NCBI GenBank assembly: GCA_036226585.1
Contig: CP108997.1
Coordinates: forward strand, 3,658,001-3,722,000
Source: Streptomyces sp. NBC_00708
GTDB taxonomy: Bacteria; Actinomycetota; Actinomycetes; Streptomycetales; Streptomycetaceae
Reading direction: 5' to 3'
DNA: 64,000 nucleotides
The notes under the pieces are model-generated. The model had not been told where the DNA came from and did no database searches. It saw only the letters and a list, made by a program, of their open reading frames with translations. Of this stretch, positions 55,839 to 64,000 are shown piece after piece. Made by a program: the position numbers and the translations under genes. Positions within the stretch are counted from its first letter, which is position 1; the number at the start of each line of letters is the position of its first letter.

Positions 55839-56501
55839 CTACTCCTGGGGCTCGGCGGTGACCGCCGTCAGCGTGGCGATGACCTCGGTGCTGTCCGAGT
55901 CCAGCCTGCGCGCCCACGACGACGAGACGGCGGCGGCGTCCTGGGCCTTGGTCAGCTGGAATCCGGTGATCGCCCATCCGGCGGCGAGGGCCTTTTCGGT
56001 GAGCACCTCTTCGACGTACGGATGGGTCAGCTCCGGAAGCCCCTGGATGTCCCGGGGCACCGGCTCCCGCCAAATACTGGTGCCGACCGTCGCGGTGAGG
56101 GGCGCATTCGGCTTGGCGACCGCCCGCAGTCCGCTCCAGATGTCCTCGTCGCCGCGCACGAGACCGTGGAGCAATTTCCCCCACGGCATCAGGACCAGCA
56201 GTTCATCGGCGGCCCCCAGCAGCTCCTGCGGGGCGTTCTCGATCGCCGCGTTCACGAGCAGCAGATTCGGTACGCCGCCCTTGGCGGGCTTGCGCCGGCT
56301 GCGAATGCTCGTCTGCGTCATCCGCTGCCAGGCCGGGTCCACGCCCACGACCAGCCAGTCCGGATTCTCCTTGGCGATGCGATAGGAAGCCCTGGCATCG
56401 CCCGTACCGACGTCGACGACGACCCGGGTGCTTTCCCGGACCAGCTGCTCGAATTCTCCCTCGGCGGCCTTTTCGAGCTTCTTGCCTCGCACGATCTGCA
56501 T
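55839..56501 (-). CDS. KamB-like 16S rRNA (adenine1408-N1)-methyltransferase family protein
   Basis: A 220-residue protein that closely follows the KamB/NpmA family, which methylates 16S A1408 and gives kanamycin-apramycin type resistance. The SAM site is VVVDVGTGDARASYR (Asp30). KPAKGGVPNLLLVNAA and LLVLMPWGKLLHGLV match KamB. The two tryptophans that grip the target base in NpmA/KamB are both present (Trp107, Trp196, in MPWGK and SSSWARRL). Intrinsic resistance or rRNA modification is inferred. The start at 56501 gives the KamB length (~215). Confidence 0.88.
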   Translation of the reverse strand: MQIVRGKKLEKAAEGEFEQLVRESTRVVVDVGTGDARASYRIAKENPDWLVVGVDPAWQRMTQTSIRSRRKPAKGGVPNLLLVNAAIENAPQELLGAADELLVLMPWGKLLHGLVRGDEDIWSGLRAVAKPNAPLTATVGTSIWREPVPRDIQGLPELTHPYVEEVLTEKALAAGWAITGFQLTKAQDAAAVSSSWARRLDSDSTEVIATLTAVTAEPQE

Positions 56502-56622
56502 CACGGCCAGTGCTTTCTTCTCTTGGCTACCCGGTCGGCGGTGGCCGGTCCCCGAGGACGTCCCGCCGCCCCCGCATGATCCCCCAGCGCAGGTCCCCTT
56601 GACCAACCGGCGGGCAACACGC

Positions 56623-56664
56623 AGAACCGCCCCCGAGCCGTTCACACGGTTCGGGGGCGGTTCT
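56623..56664 (-). terminator. Terminator after tRNA-Ser
   Basis: Arms AGAACCGCCCCCGA (56623-56636) and TCGGGGGCGGTTCT (56651-56664), a perfect 14-bp stem with a further CCG/CGG pairing in the loop, immediately beyond the CCA end of the tRNA on the minus strand. Confidence 0.8.
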
Positions 56665-56667
56665 GGC

Positions 56668-56755
56668 TGGCGGTAGCGGTGGGATTTGAACCCACGGTGA
56701 GTTTCCCCACACTCGCTTTCGAGGCGAGCTCCTTCGGCCGCTCGGACACGCTACC
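56668..56755 (-). tRNA. tRNA-Ser (anticodon CGA)
   Basis: An 88-nt tRNA with a 7-bp acceptor stem GGTAGCG/CGCTACC, discriminator G, and encoded CCA. The anticodon loop CTCGAAA (within CTCGCCTCGAAAGCGAG) gives anticodon CGA. There is a long variable arm, as in tRNA-Ser, and a T-loop GGGTTCAAATCCC. Reads UCG codons. Confidence 0.96.
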
Positions 56756-56832
56756 GAGAGAGAGCTTAGACCATGTCGGCCGTACGCCGAAATCCGATTC
56801 CGGACGGCGCCCCGCACCCCGGTCGTCCCCGG

Positions 56833-57330
<498 letters not shown>

Positions 57331-57900
57331 TTAACGGACGGTCTCCAGGACCTCGGCCGCCCCCAGCGCGTCCGCGATCTCCGCCAGGGCGTCCGTCCGC
57401 AGCATCAGCAGCTCGGCCTCGGGGAGCCCGAGGTCGGACAGGACCCCGGTGTCACCGATCGGGCCGGCCGGGACGACGCCCGCGGTGGGCCCGTCGTCGT
57501 CCTCGTCGTCCTCGTTGTCGTGGTTGTTGTTGTTGTCGGCAGGGTTCGGCTCGCCGTCCTCCGTACCGTCGAGGCCGACGAGCTCCTCCAGGGCGGCGAT
57601 CGTGTCCTCGGCCCCTGGTTCGCGGCCGAGCAGCTCATCGGTGAGCAGGATCTCCCCGTACGAGGAGCGGGCGGCGGCGGAGGCGTCCGAGATGTAGATA
57701 CGGGGGTCCTCCTCACCGTCCACCCGGACGACGCCGAACCAGGCGTCCTCCTGCTCGATGAATACGAGCACCGTGTCCTCGTCAACCGAGGCCTCACGGG
57801 CCAGATCCGTCAGGTCGGACAGGGTCTCCACATCGTCGAGCTCCGTGTCGCTCGCTTCCCACCCGTCTTCGGTGCGCGCGAGCAGTGCGGCGAAGTACAC
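57331..57900 (-). CDS. tRNA adenosine deaminase-associated protein
   Basis: A 189-residue protein recalled as the tadA-associated family seen in actinobacteria. Conserved start YFAALLARTEDGWEASDTEL, middle DDVETLSDLTDLAREASVDE, and the WFGVVRVDGEEDPRIYISDA strand. A low-complexity acidic linker (NNNNHDNEDDEDDD) precedes the C-terminal GLPEAELLMLRTDALAEIAD. GTG 57900 with GGGAGAG 6 nt upstream is chosen over the 58059 start. Role unknown. Confidence 0.85.
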   Translation of the reverse strand: MYFAALLARTEDGWEASDTELDDVETLSDLTDLAREASVDEDTVLVFIEQEDAWFGVVRVDGEEDPRIYISDASAAARSSYGEILLTDELLGREPGAEDTIAALEELVGLDGTEDGEPNPADNNNNHDNEDDEDDDGPTAGVVPAGPIGDTGVLSDLGLPEAELLMLRTDALAEIADALGAAEVLETVR

Positions 57901-58091
57901 CGTGACTCTCCCACTGGTCTCGGGGCCAAGGGCCGGTCCGGGCGGGAGGCAGTCGGTGGTCCGGCTGCCCTGCGTCCCGCCCTTTCGGAATCGTGGCAGA
58001 AACCAGGGCTCCGCGAGAGCAGTTCGGCCGTTGAGTCGGCCATCAGTTCTCCCGGTCACCTCCGGCGGGCGGCTTTCCGCAGGCCGGAGGG

Positions 58092-58388
58092 CTACCAGCG
58101 GAACGTGCGCATCCGCATGGCCTGGCGCATTCGGGCGGCTTTGACCCGCCGCGGCTGGACGCGGTCGCGCAGTTCCTTCGCCTCGTGGAGTTCGCGGAGG
58201 AACTGGGCGCGGCGCCGCCGGCGCTGGGCGTCGGTCTCCGGCGCCCCGGGGTCGTCCGGTGTGCTGAAGGGGTCCGCCGGGTGCCCGGGGTTCCGTGGGT
58301 TCCCGGGGCCATCGGCGCTCTGTGCCCCGTCGGCCATCGGCTCATCACCCCCAAGGCTGGCTCCGTCGCTGGGTCCGTATGCCACCAC
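58092..58388 (-). CDS. Small basic protein, unknown
   Basis: A 98-residue protein: an acidic/Pro-rich N-terminus, then a strongly basic C-terminus DAQRRRRRAQFLRELHEAKE followed by RVQPRRVKAARMRQ and RMRTFRW. No family recognised. It lies between the tadA-associated gene and upp, where I recall a hypothetical gene in other streptomycetes. GGGGGG lies just before the GTG pair at 58388/58385; ATG 58337 is an alternative. Confidence 0.7.
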   Translation of the reverse strand: MVAYGPSDGASLGGDEPMADGAQSADGPGNPRNPGHPADPFSTPDDPGAPETDAQRRRRRAQFLRELHEAKELRDRVQPRRVKAARMRQAMRMRTFRW

Positions 58389-58440
58389 CTTCCCCCCGAA
58401 CGTGTGGATGATGCCAGCGCACGGGTACGGGAGGCGCGGC

Positions 58441-58453
58441 TACTGTGGGAGTC
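58441..58453 (+). promoter_or_regulatory. Possible leaderless -10 of upp
   Basis: TACTGT at 58441-58446 fits TAnnnT and would place transcription start at or next to the ATG of upp 7 nt further. GGGAG in between could instead be a ribosome site; no -35 is evident. Confidence 0.35.
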
Positions 58454-59089
58454 ATGCGGATCCACGTCGTCGACCACCCGCTGGTCGCGCACAAACTCAC
58501 CACCCTGCGCGACAAGCGCACCGACTCCCCGACCTTCCGGCGCCTCGCCGACGAGCTGGTGACCCTGCTCGCGTACGAGGCCACCCGCGATGTGCGCACC
58601 GAACAGGTCGACATCGAGACCCCGGTGACACCCACCACCGGCGTGAAGCTGTCGCACCCCCGCCCCCTGGTCGTCCCGATCCTGCGGGCCGGCCTGGGCA
58701 TGCTGGACGGCATGGTCCGGCTGCTGCCGACCGCCGAGGTGGGCTTCCTGGGCATGATCCGCGACGAGGAGACGCTCAAGGCGTCCACGTACGCGAGCCG
58801 GATGCCGGACGACCTCTCGGGCCGCCAGGTCTATGTCCTGGACCCGATGCTGGCCACGGGCGGCACGCTCGTCGCGGCCATCCAGGAGCTGATCAGGCGC
58901 GGCGCGGACGATGTCACCGCGGTCGTGCTCCTCGCCGCCCCGGAGGGCGTCGAGGTGATGGAGCGCGAGCTGGCCGGGACCCCGGTCACCGTGGTCACCG
59001 CCTCGGTCGACGAGCGGCTCAACGAGAACGGCTACATCGTGCCGGGCCTCGGCGACGCGGGCGACCGCATGTACGGCACCGTCGACTAG
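58454..59089 (+). CDS. upp: Uracil phosphoribosyltransferase
   Basis: A 211-residue type I PRTase that converts uracil and PRPP to [23 protein letters not shown] is the classic Upp start. The PRPP loop is [16 protein letters not shown]; the uracil-binding end is [22 protein letters not shown] 58454 is preferred over the upstream 58445 start on this conservation. Confidence 0.97.
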   Translation: MRIHVVDHPLVAHKLTTLRDKRTDSPTFRRLADELVTLLAYEATRDVRTEQVDIETPVTPTTGVKLSHPRPLVVPILRAGLGMLDGMVRLLPTAEVGFLGMIRDEETLKASTYASRMPDDLSGRQVYVLDPMLATGGTLVAAIQELIRRGADDVTAVVLLAAPEGVEVMERELAGTPVTVVTASVDERLNENGYIVPGLGDAGDRMYGTVD

Positions 59090-59129
59090 GCACTCGGCAC
59101 TCGTCCGGCGGCCCCGCCCGGCGGCGTCC

Positions 59130-59750
59130 TCAGCAGGAGGACGGCGCCGGGGCGGGCTTCGCCAGCGCGGTCAGCGCGGACGCGGCCACCTGCGGCTTGC
59201 TGAACGCGGTGAACTTCTTGCCGATGATCAGATCGACCTCCGCGTTCTTGCGGGCGTCGGTCTTCGTCGCGGCCCCGGGGAGCTGTGTGCCCAGTACGGG
59301 GAACGAGCCGTCGACGGCGGCCGGGGCGCCGAGCAGCAGGCCCGTACCCGGCACCTTCTTGTCGTACGCGGCGGTGGCGTTCCCCACCTCGCCGATCTTG
59401 AACCCGCGCTTCTTCAGCTCATCGGCGGCCTCCTTGGCGAGACCGCTGCGCGTGGTCGCGTTGTAGACGTTGACCGTGATCTTCGCGGGCTTCGGCAGCA
59501 CCTTGGCGGGCGCGGACGGCTTCGGGGAGGCGCAGCGCTCGGTCCGGTCGGCGGCACTGGCCGTCTTGTCGCCGCCCGTGAAGACATCGATGAGCTGCAG
59601 CGTGCCCCATCCGGCCAGCCCGAGGGCGACCACGGAGGCGATGGACGCGAGGATCACTTTGCTGCGGCGGCGGGGGCGTCGCATGCGGGGGTACTTGTCT
59701 CCCGTGATGCGGTACTTTCCGCCCATGCCGGGGGGAGTGAGCATGCTCAT
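59130..59750 (-). CDS. LytR_C-domain membrane protein
   Basis: A 206-residue single-pass protein: a basic N-terminus (YPRMRRPRRRSK), a TM helix about 32-54, a Pro-rich spacer, and a LytR C-terminal domain (ITVNVYNATTRSGLAKEAAD then ELKKRGFKIGEVGNA). The domain usually accompanies LytR-CpsA-Psr cell-wall ligases, but the catalytic LCP part is absent. It is convergent with upp. Function is likely cell-envelope related. Confidence 0.9.
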   Translation of the reverse strand: MSMLTPPGMGGKYRITGDKYPRMRRPRRRSKVILASIASVVALGLAGWGTLQLIDVFTGGDKTASAADRTERCASPKPSAPAKVLPKPAKITVNVYNATTRSGLAKEAADELKKRGFKIGEVGNATAAYDKKVPGTGLLLGAPAAVDGSFPVLGTQLPGAATKTDARKNAEVDLIIGKKFTAFSKPQVAASALTALAKPAPAPSSC

Positions 59751-59854
59751 GGGCGCAGCGTAGTGCGACCCGGTGATGATGCCTACTAAATGATCAATGG
59801 ATCGCACCCGTCCGGGTGGGAAAACACCCGAACGAACCCGGTGCGGGCCTTGTC

Positions 59855-60151
59855 CTAACCCAGTTCGAGGACGCGGGCGTGCAGCACCTGGCGCTGCTGG
59901 AGCGCGGCACGGACCGCGCGGTGCAGCCCGTCCTCCAGGTAGAGGTCGCCCTGCCACTTCACGACGTGCGCGAAGAGGTCGCCGTAGAACGTGGAGTCCT
60001 CGGCGAGCAGCGTTTCGAGGTCCAGCTGGCCCTTGGTGGTCACGAGCTGGTCGAGGCGGACCGGGCGCGGCGCGACATCCGCCCACTGCCGGGTGCTTTC
60101 CCGGCCGTGGTCGGGATAAGGCTTCCCATTTCCGATGCGCTTGAAGATCAC
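59855..60151 (-). CDS. Small ParB-like fold protein, conserved actinobacterial
   Basis: A 98-residue protein (GTG start, MIFKRIGNGKPYPDHGREST). VRLDQLVTTKGQLDLETLL and YLEDGLHRAVRAA resemble the first strand and the DGxHR helix of ParB N-terminal domains. I recall similar actinobacterial proteins being labelled VapB-type, which is not shown by this sequence, and no toxin gene is adjacent. Function is unknown. Confidence 0.8.
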   Translation of the reverse strand: MIFKRIGNGKPYPDHGRESTRQWADVAPRPVRLDQLVTTKGQLDLETLLAEDSTFYGDLFAHVVKWQGDLYLEDGLHRAVRAALQQRQVLHARVLELG

Positions 60152-60220
60152 ACGGAAAGCCTACCGGTCAGGAGCCACCGGGCGCAGCCATGAACCCCAC
60201 CACGCCGCGGGCGAGAAGCC

Positions 60221-60838
60221 TCACTTGCCCTTCGCCGCGGCTTTCGCGGCCTTCGCCGCCTGCTTGGCCTCCTGCTTGTAGGCGCGTACCTCGGCGAGCG
60301 ACTCGGGCCCGGTGATGTCGGCGACGGACCGGTGCGAACCGGCCTCCCCGTAGGGTCCCGCCGCCTCCCGCCAGCCCGACGGCCGGACCCCGAACTGCTT
60401 GCCGAGGAGCGCCAGGAAGATCTGCGCCTTCTGCGTGCCGAACCCGGGCAGCGCGTTGAGCCGCCGGCGCAGGTCGGCCCCGGTCGCGGCGTCCTCCCAC
60501 ACGGCGGCCGCCTCGCCGTCGTACTGCGCCACCAGGAACTGGCACAGTTGCTGCACGCGCTTGGCCATCGAGCCCGGATAGCGGTGCAGCGCGGGTTTGG
60601 CGGTGAACAGTTCGGTGAAGGCCTCCGGGTCGTACACAGCGATCTCATGGGCGTCCAGATCGTCCTTGCCCATGCGCTGCGCGAGGGCGTACGGGCCGGA
60701 GAAGGCCCACTCCATGGGCACCTGCTGGTCCAGCAGCATGCCCACCAGGGCGGCGAGCGGACTGCGGGCGAGAAGCTCGTCCGCCGCCGGCTCCTGGGCG
60801 ATCCGGAGGGTGATGTCTCGGCCTTCGCTCTTGGTCAT
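60221..60838 (-). CDS. HhH-GPD-family DNA glycosylase-like protein
   Basis: A 205-residue protein with an HhH motif LNALPGFGTQKAQIFLALLG and VGMLLDQQVPMEWAFSGPY at the usual start of the glycosylase fold. The C-terminus is a Lys/Ala helix (QEAKQAAKAAKAAAKGK). Probable base-excision repair enzyme; lesion unknown and the catalytic Asp not assigned. ATG 60838 (MTKSEGRDITLRI) is used. Confidence 0.88.
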   Translation of the reverse strand: MTKSEGRDITLRIAQEPAADELLARSPLAALVGMLLDQQVPMEWAFSGPYALAQRMGKDDLDAHEIAVYDPEAFTELFTAKPALHRYPGSMAKRVQQLCQFLVAQYDGEAAAVWEDAATGADLRRRLNALPGFGTQKAQIFLALLGKQFGVRPSGWREAAGPYGEAGSHRSVADITGPESLAEVRAYKQEAKQAAKAAKAAAKGK

Positions 60839-60931
60839 GGGCCGAATCATGGCGAGCGCCGGAGGCGACGGCCAGCACAACCACCGCCGATGGACCCGTT
60901 TGCAGCCGTTTGCCGGTCACCCGGGGCGCGC

Positions 60932-63112
60932 TCAGGCCCCCACGGGCGCCGGGGCCGGGGCGGTGCCGTGCTCCGGGTCCGGGGTCGCGGGTGCCTGGGA
61001 CGGCGCGCGGCGGGCGGTGCGGCGGTCGGCCTGCGCGAGATGGGCGATCACGTGCGAGTGAAAGCGGTCCACGGCGTTGTCGACGCTGCGGATGAACCCG
61101 GTCTCCGCGTTGCCCCGGGTGGCGCCCATGCTCTTGAAGAGGGAGAGCCGGAAGCCCGTGATCGGGCTGCCGTCGCGGGGGAGCACGTCGCCCGGCTCCG
61201 GACGGAGGCGTTCCAGCGTGCCGCGCGGGCCGCTCTGGCCCTCGACCAGCGTCTCGACATGCAGATCGGCGGGCGCGTCCGCGAGCTGCCGCATCAGGCG
61301 CTTGGCCGAGCTCAGCGGGTAGGCGCCCTCCGGCACCGGGATCTCCACCGAGGTGCGCAGCTTCCCGGTGCGCAGGTCGGCGACGATCGTGATCGTGCCG
61401 GGCGAACCGTCCACGCGCAGTTCGGCGGCGAGCCGGCCCTCCTCGCACAGCCGGTCGGCGTGCGCCGCGCGCCGCGAGAGCGCGGTGGTGCCGCGCTGGG
61501 TGCGCTGGACGGGCAGGGCCTTCTGCCCCAGCTCACCGCCGAGCCGCAGGCAGACCTGGCGGATGAGCCGTTCCCAGCTCTCCACGACCTCGACGGCGCG
61601 CGGGTCGCCCTGGCTGAGCGTCTCCTCGTCGATGCCGTTGCGCACGGGCACCCAGGAGGGCCCCATGTTCTGGAAGCCGTGGCAGCCGGAGTTCTCGTGC
61701 TGGAGGTAGTGGAGGAGCTCCTGGAGCAGCCAGGCGTGGGCGGCGTTGCCCACCCCCTCGTGCCGGATCAGCATCTGGGCCTGGTGCGCGACCTCCGCCC
61801 AGGAGAGGTGCCACAGGGCGACCTTGTGCTTGCGCCGTCCGTCGGTCTTGACCTGGACGAGCGGGCTGCCCTCCAGCGCCACGTCGTTGGACAGCGTGAT
61901 CACCGCCTCGTAGGCGCGGCGGGAGGCGATGTCCATGTAGTTCTGGACCTGCTCCGACTTCAGCGCGTTCCCGTTCGTCTTCGTCTCGACGAGCGCGGTC
62001 CACAGCTTCCCGGCCCGCTCCACCCGGATCACCCCGTCCGGGCGCTTCGGGGTGTCGCCGTGCGGGAGCGAGACCTCGGTGAAGGTCTGCATCCGTCCGG
62101 CCGGGGCACCGAAGGCGGCGGTCAGCCGGCGCCCGAACTCCGGGACCTGCGCCATCACCGACAGCAGCACGGAGGTCGCCCGGACCTCGCGCTCCTTGTC
62201 GCTCTTGAGGTTCGAGGCGGGGAACAGCCGCGCGACCCGCCAGGAGTCGTTCTCGGCCAGCGACTTCGCGGCGACGGCCGGCAGGGTCACCTTCTTCTTC
62301 GCCGTACGGGCACGCGCCGGCCTGGGCGCGGGTGCCGCCGCCACCGGTGCGGCGGCCATGGTTTCCCCGGACTGCTGGCCGGGTACGGCGGCGGGGGCCG
62401 GCCGGGGCGCCACATCGGGCGCGGAGCCCGCCGCCCGGTCCGCGTAGAGCGGCTGCGCGGGCGGCTGCTCGACGTTCGGCCGCTCGGTGACGACGCCGCC
62501 CGCCCCACCGCCGTCCGCGGTCACCTCACCGGCCGCGGCGCCTTCCCCGTCGCCGTCGTTCTCACCCTCGTCGTCGACATCGATGCCGAAGTCCGTCGCG
62601 AGTCCGGCGAGCCCGGTCTCGTACCCCTGGCCGATGGCCCGGTACTTCCACTCCGTACCGCGCCGGTACAGCTCGCCGAAGATGAAGGCGCTCTCCACGG
62701 ACGCGTCGGTGATCGAGAACCCGAGCAGCACCTCGCCGGACCGGTCGGCGACGGTCATCCGCAGGTCGTCCAGCTCGCCGAAGCGGGAGCCGCCGTACCG
62801 GCTCGCGGCGACGACCAGACGCTCGACGTCCTCGGGGACGGCGGTCAGGTCGAGGCTGATGCGGTCCTCGCTGCCGCCGTCCGTCGGCGTCTTGCCCAGC
62901 AACTGCACGCTGCCGTCGGCCGCGGCGGGGTTGTTGTAGTAGAAGAAGTCGGCGTCGCCACGGACCTTGCCGCCGCTGTCCAGCAGGAGCACGGACACAT
63001 CCGCGTCCCCGTCCCCGGCGCTGCTGCTCCAGCTCAGGCTCGCGATGACCGAACCCGCGTCCTCGCTGAGGTCCGCCAGCCCGACGTTGGCGCCCTTGGT
63101 CATCTCCCGCAT
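60932..63112 (-). CDS. TerD-domain protein fused to a PD-(D/E)XK nuclease-like domain
   Basis: A 726-residue protein. Residues 1-180 are a TerD domain (MTKGANVGLADL, DADVSVLLLDSGGKVRGDAD, FFYYNNP, SEDRISLDLTAVP) of the tellurite-resistance/stress type that binds calcium. A disordered Pro/Ala/Glu-rich linker (190-275) follows. The C-terminal half carries RPDGVIRVERAGKLWTALVE at Asp359 and TKTN with Glu376-x-Lys378, a PD-(D/E)XK nuclease signature. ATG 63112 has GGGGGA 4 nt upstream. Likely a stress or defence protein acting on nucleic acid; no other ter genes are nearby. Confidence 0.88.
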   Translation of the reverse strand: MREMTKGANVGLADLSEDAGSVIASLSWSSSAGDGDADVSVLLLDSGGKVRGDADFFYYNNPAAADGSVQLLGKTPTDGGSEDRISLDLTAVPEDVERLVVAASRYGGSRFGELDDLRMTVADRSGEVLLGFSITDASVESAFIFGELYRRGTEWKYRAIGQGYETGLAGLATDFGIDVDDEGENDGDGEGAAAGEVTADGGGAGGVVTERPNVEQPPAQPLYADRAAGSAPDVAPRPAPAAVPGQQSGETMAAAPVAAAPAPRPARARTAKKKVTLPAVAAKSLAENDSWRVARLFPASNLKSDKEREVRATSVLLSVMAQVPEFGRRLTAAFGAPAGRMQTFTEVSLPHGDTPKRPDGVIRVERAGKLWTALVETKTNGNALKSEQVQNYMDIASRRAYEAVITLSNDVALEGSPLVQVKTDGRRKHKVALWHLSWAEVAHQAQMLIRHEGVGNAAHAWLLQELLHYLQHENSGCHGFQNMGPSWVPVRNGIDEETLSQGDPRAVEVVESWERLIRQVCLRLGGELGQKALPVQRTQRGTTALSRRAAHADRLCEEGRLAAELRVDGSPGTITIVADLRTGKLRTSVEIPVPEGAYPLSSAKRLMRQLADAPADLHVETLVEGQSGPRGTLERLRPEPGDVLPRDGSPITGFRLSLFKSMGATRGNAETGFIRSVDNAVDRFHSHVIAHLAQADRRTARRAPSQAPATPDPEHGTAPAPAPVGA

Positions 63113-63376
63113 GCAGTCCCCCAGACGCGCGGCCGCGTCGGGTCCCGCCCTGGCAACGGCAGCATGTTGATCCGTGACACAGCGCAACTCGCCGCACACG
63201 GGAGAACCGTATCGCCCATATGGACTACACGTGAAGGAACCGTGAAGTCCGGATGTGGGTGGCACCGAACAGGCGGGGCCGCCCCGCCGATAAACCGGAT
63301 CGCACGGGCCGCGGTGGTTGCTACCGTCGGTCCCACAACGCACCGACCCACTCGCCGGACCAGAAGGACCTTCCTC

Positions 63377-64000
63377 ATGCATGATGCCCGCGCCCTGATC
63401 GACATGGGTGCCGAAGCGGTACGCCGGCTCGCTCGTCGCGGATACACGCTGGACCTGCCCGCACTGGAGGACCTCCAGTCCCGGCGCAACCAGAACATCC
63501 GCTCGGCCGACGAGCTGCGGGCGGAGTCCAAGCGGGTGGCGAGCGAGGTCCAGCAGACGGCGAAGTCCGGCGGTGACATCAGCAAGCTGAAGGAGCGTGC
63601 CCGCGAGCTGAAGGAGGAGATCCGGGAGATCGAGGCCGGTCAGGAGCAGGTCCAGGAGGAGCTGCGCGACCTGTTGCTCAGCATCCCGAACCTGCCGGCC
63701 GACGAGGCCCCGGACGGCGACAGCGACGCGGACGCGGTCGAGATCAGGCGCGTGGGCACGCCGCGCGCGTTCTCCTTCGAGCCGAAGGACCACGTCGACC
63801 TCGGCGAGGCGACGGGCATCCTCGACTTCGCCCGCGCGACCAAGCTCTCGGGCCCCCGTTTCGCGGTCACGCGCGGTGCGGGCGCGGCCCTGGAACGCGC
63901 CCTGGCGACCCTCTTCCTCGACCTCCACACCCGCCGCCACGGGTACGTCGAGCACGCGGTCCCGTACCTGGTCACCCGTAAGACCATGACCGGCACCGGG
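63377..64000 (+). CDS. Seryl-tRNA synthetase, C-terminus outside window
   Basis: The first 208 residues of a class II seryl-tRNA synthetase. The N-terminal coiled-coil arm (LQSRRNQNIRSADELRAESK through ELKEEIREIEAGQEQVQEEL) is followed by LLSIPNLPADEAP, the GEATGILDFARATKLSG motif and RHGYVEHAVPYLVTRKTMTGTG of the catalytic domain. The N-terminus differs from the housekeeping Streptomyces SerS as I recall it (MIDLRLLREDP), so this may be a second paralogue. Divergent from the TerD gene; a 264-bp upstream gap holds the promoters. Confidence 0.9.
   Translation, partial: MHDARALIDMGAEAVRRLARRGYTLDLPALEDLQSRRNQNIRSADELRAESKRVASEVQQTAKSGGDISKLKERARELKEEIREIEAGQEQVQEELRDLLLSIPNLPADEAPDGDSDADAVEIRRVGTPRAFSFEPKDHVDLGEATGILDFARATKLSGPRFAVTRGAGAALERALATLFLDLHTRRHGYVEHAVPYLVTRKTMTGTG

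Noticed and set aside
56668..56755. tRNA-Ser as an integration site for a mobile element
   Set aside because: No integrase, excisionase or repeated tRNA 3' end was seen nearby.
59855..60151. Toxin-antitoxin module
   Set aside because: The small protein looks ParB-like and no toxin-like gene is adjacent.

Overview
The window is very GC-rich actinobacterial DNA, almost certainly from a Streptomyces. It carries an AfsA-type butyrolactone synthase homologue, SARP, LuxR/LAL and ECF41 regulators, a tandem pair of SigB/SigF-type sigma factors of the sigN-sigF kind, a tadA to upp neighbourhood, and one perfect parS site. From memory of S. coelicolor, a sigN-sigF-tadA-upp order lies on the chromosome arm near oriC. 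The parS site fits that placement, but it is an inference.

Bases 1-27,017 look like a lipid/polyketide biosynthetic cluster, cut at its left end. The translationally coupled biosynthetic run is: fatty acyl-AMP ligase (FAAL, 5'-truncated), acyl-CoA dehydrogenase-like protein, ACP, a single-module KS-AT-ACP polyketide synthase, a KAS III-like protein, an FkbH-like glyceryl-ACP synthase, a second ACP and a phosphopantetheinyl transferase. KAS III/FkbH/ACP in that order is the core cassette of tetronate pathways (abyssomicin, RK-682, agglomerin type). The simplest reading is a 3-acyl-tetronate: a fatty acid is activated and possibly desaturated, extended once by the PKS, and condensed with a glyceryl unit. 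A regulatory block follows: a LuxR-type protein, a small membrane peptide, a second PPTase with a divergent metallophosphoesterase, a LAL regulator, a degenerate prenyl synthase, and a tight minus-strand operon of AfsA-like, SARP, ATPase-LuxR and a degenerate AMP-ligase. A GPH-type MFS transporter ends the block.

Bases 27,097-47,090 hold smaller units: a HypE-like orphan, an ECF41 sigma factor next to an NDH-2-like oxidoreductase, a BBE-type flavoprotein, a DUF2797 protein and an amidohydrolase, a two-component system, and a GT2-GtrA/ArnT-like glycosyltransferase operon whose promoter repeats resemble those upstream of the response regulator. Next come a secreted phosphohydrolase, an MFS/TetR pair with a clear operator, and an operon of YceI, PPOX and 2-hydroxyacid dehydrogenase.

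Bases 47,302-64,000 are mostly housekeeping or stress DNA: a MarR-MFS operon with two MarR boxes, two paralogous stress sigma factors, a Dabb protein, a DUF371 protein, a TrmH-family methyltransferase, a KamB-like A1408 16S rRNA methyltransferase, tRNA-Ser(CGA), tadA and its associated protein, upp, a LytR_C protein, a ParB-like small protein, an HhH glycosylase, a TerD-nuclease fusion, and the start of a seryl-tRNA synthetase. No insertion sequence, integrase, CRISPR array or rRNA gene was seen.
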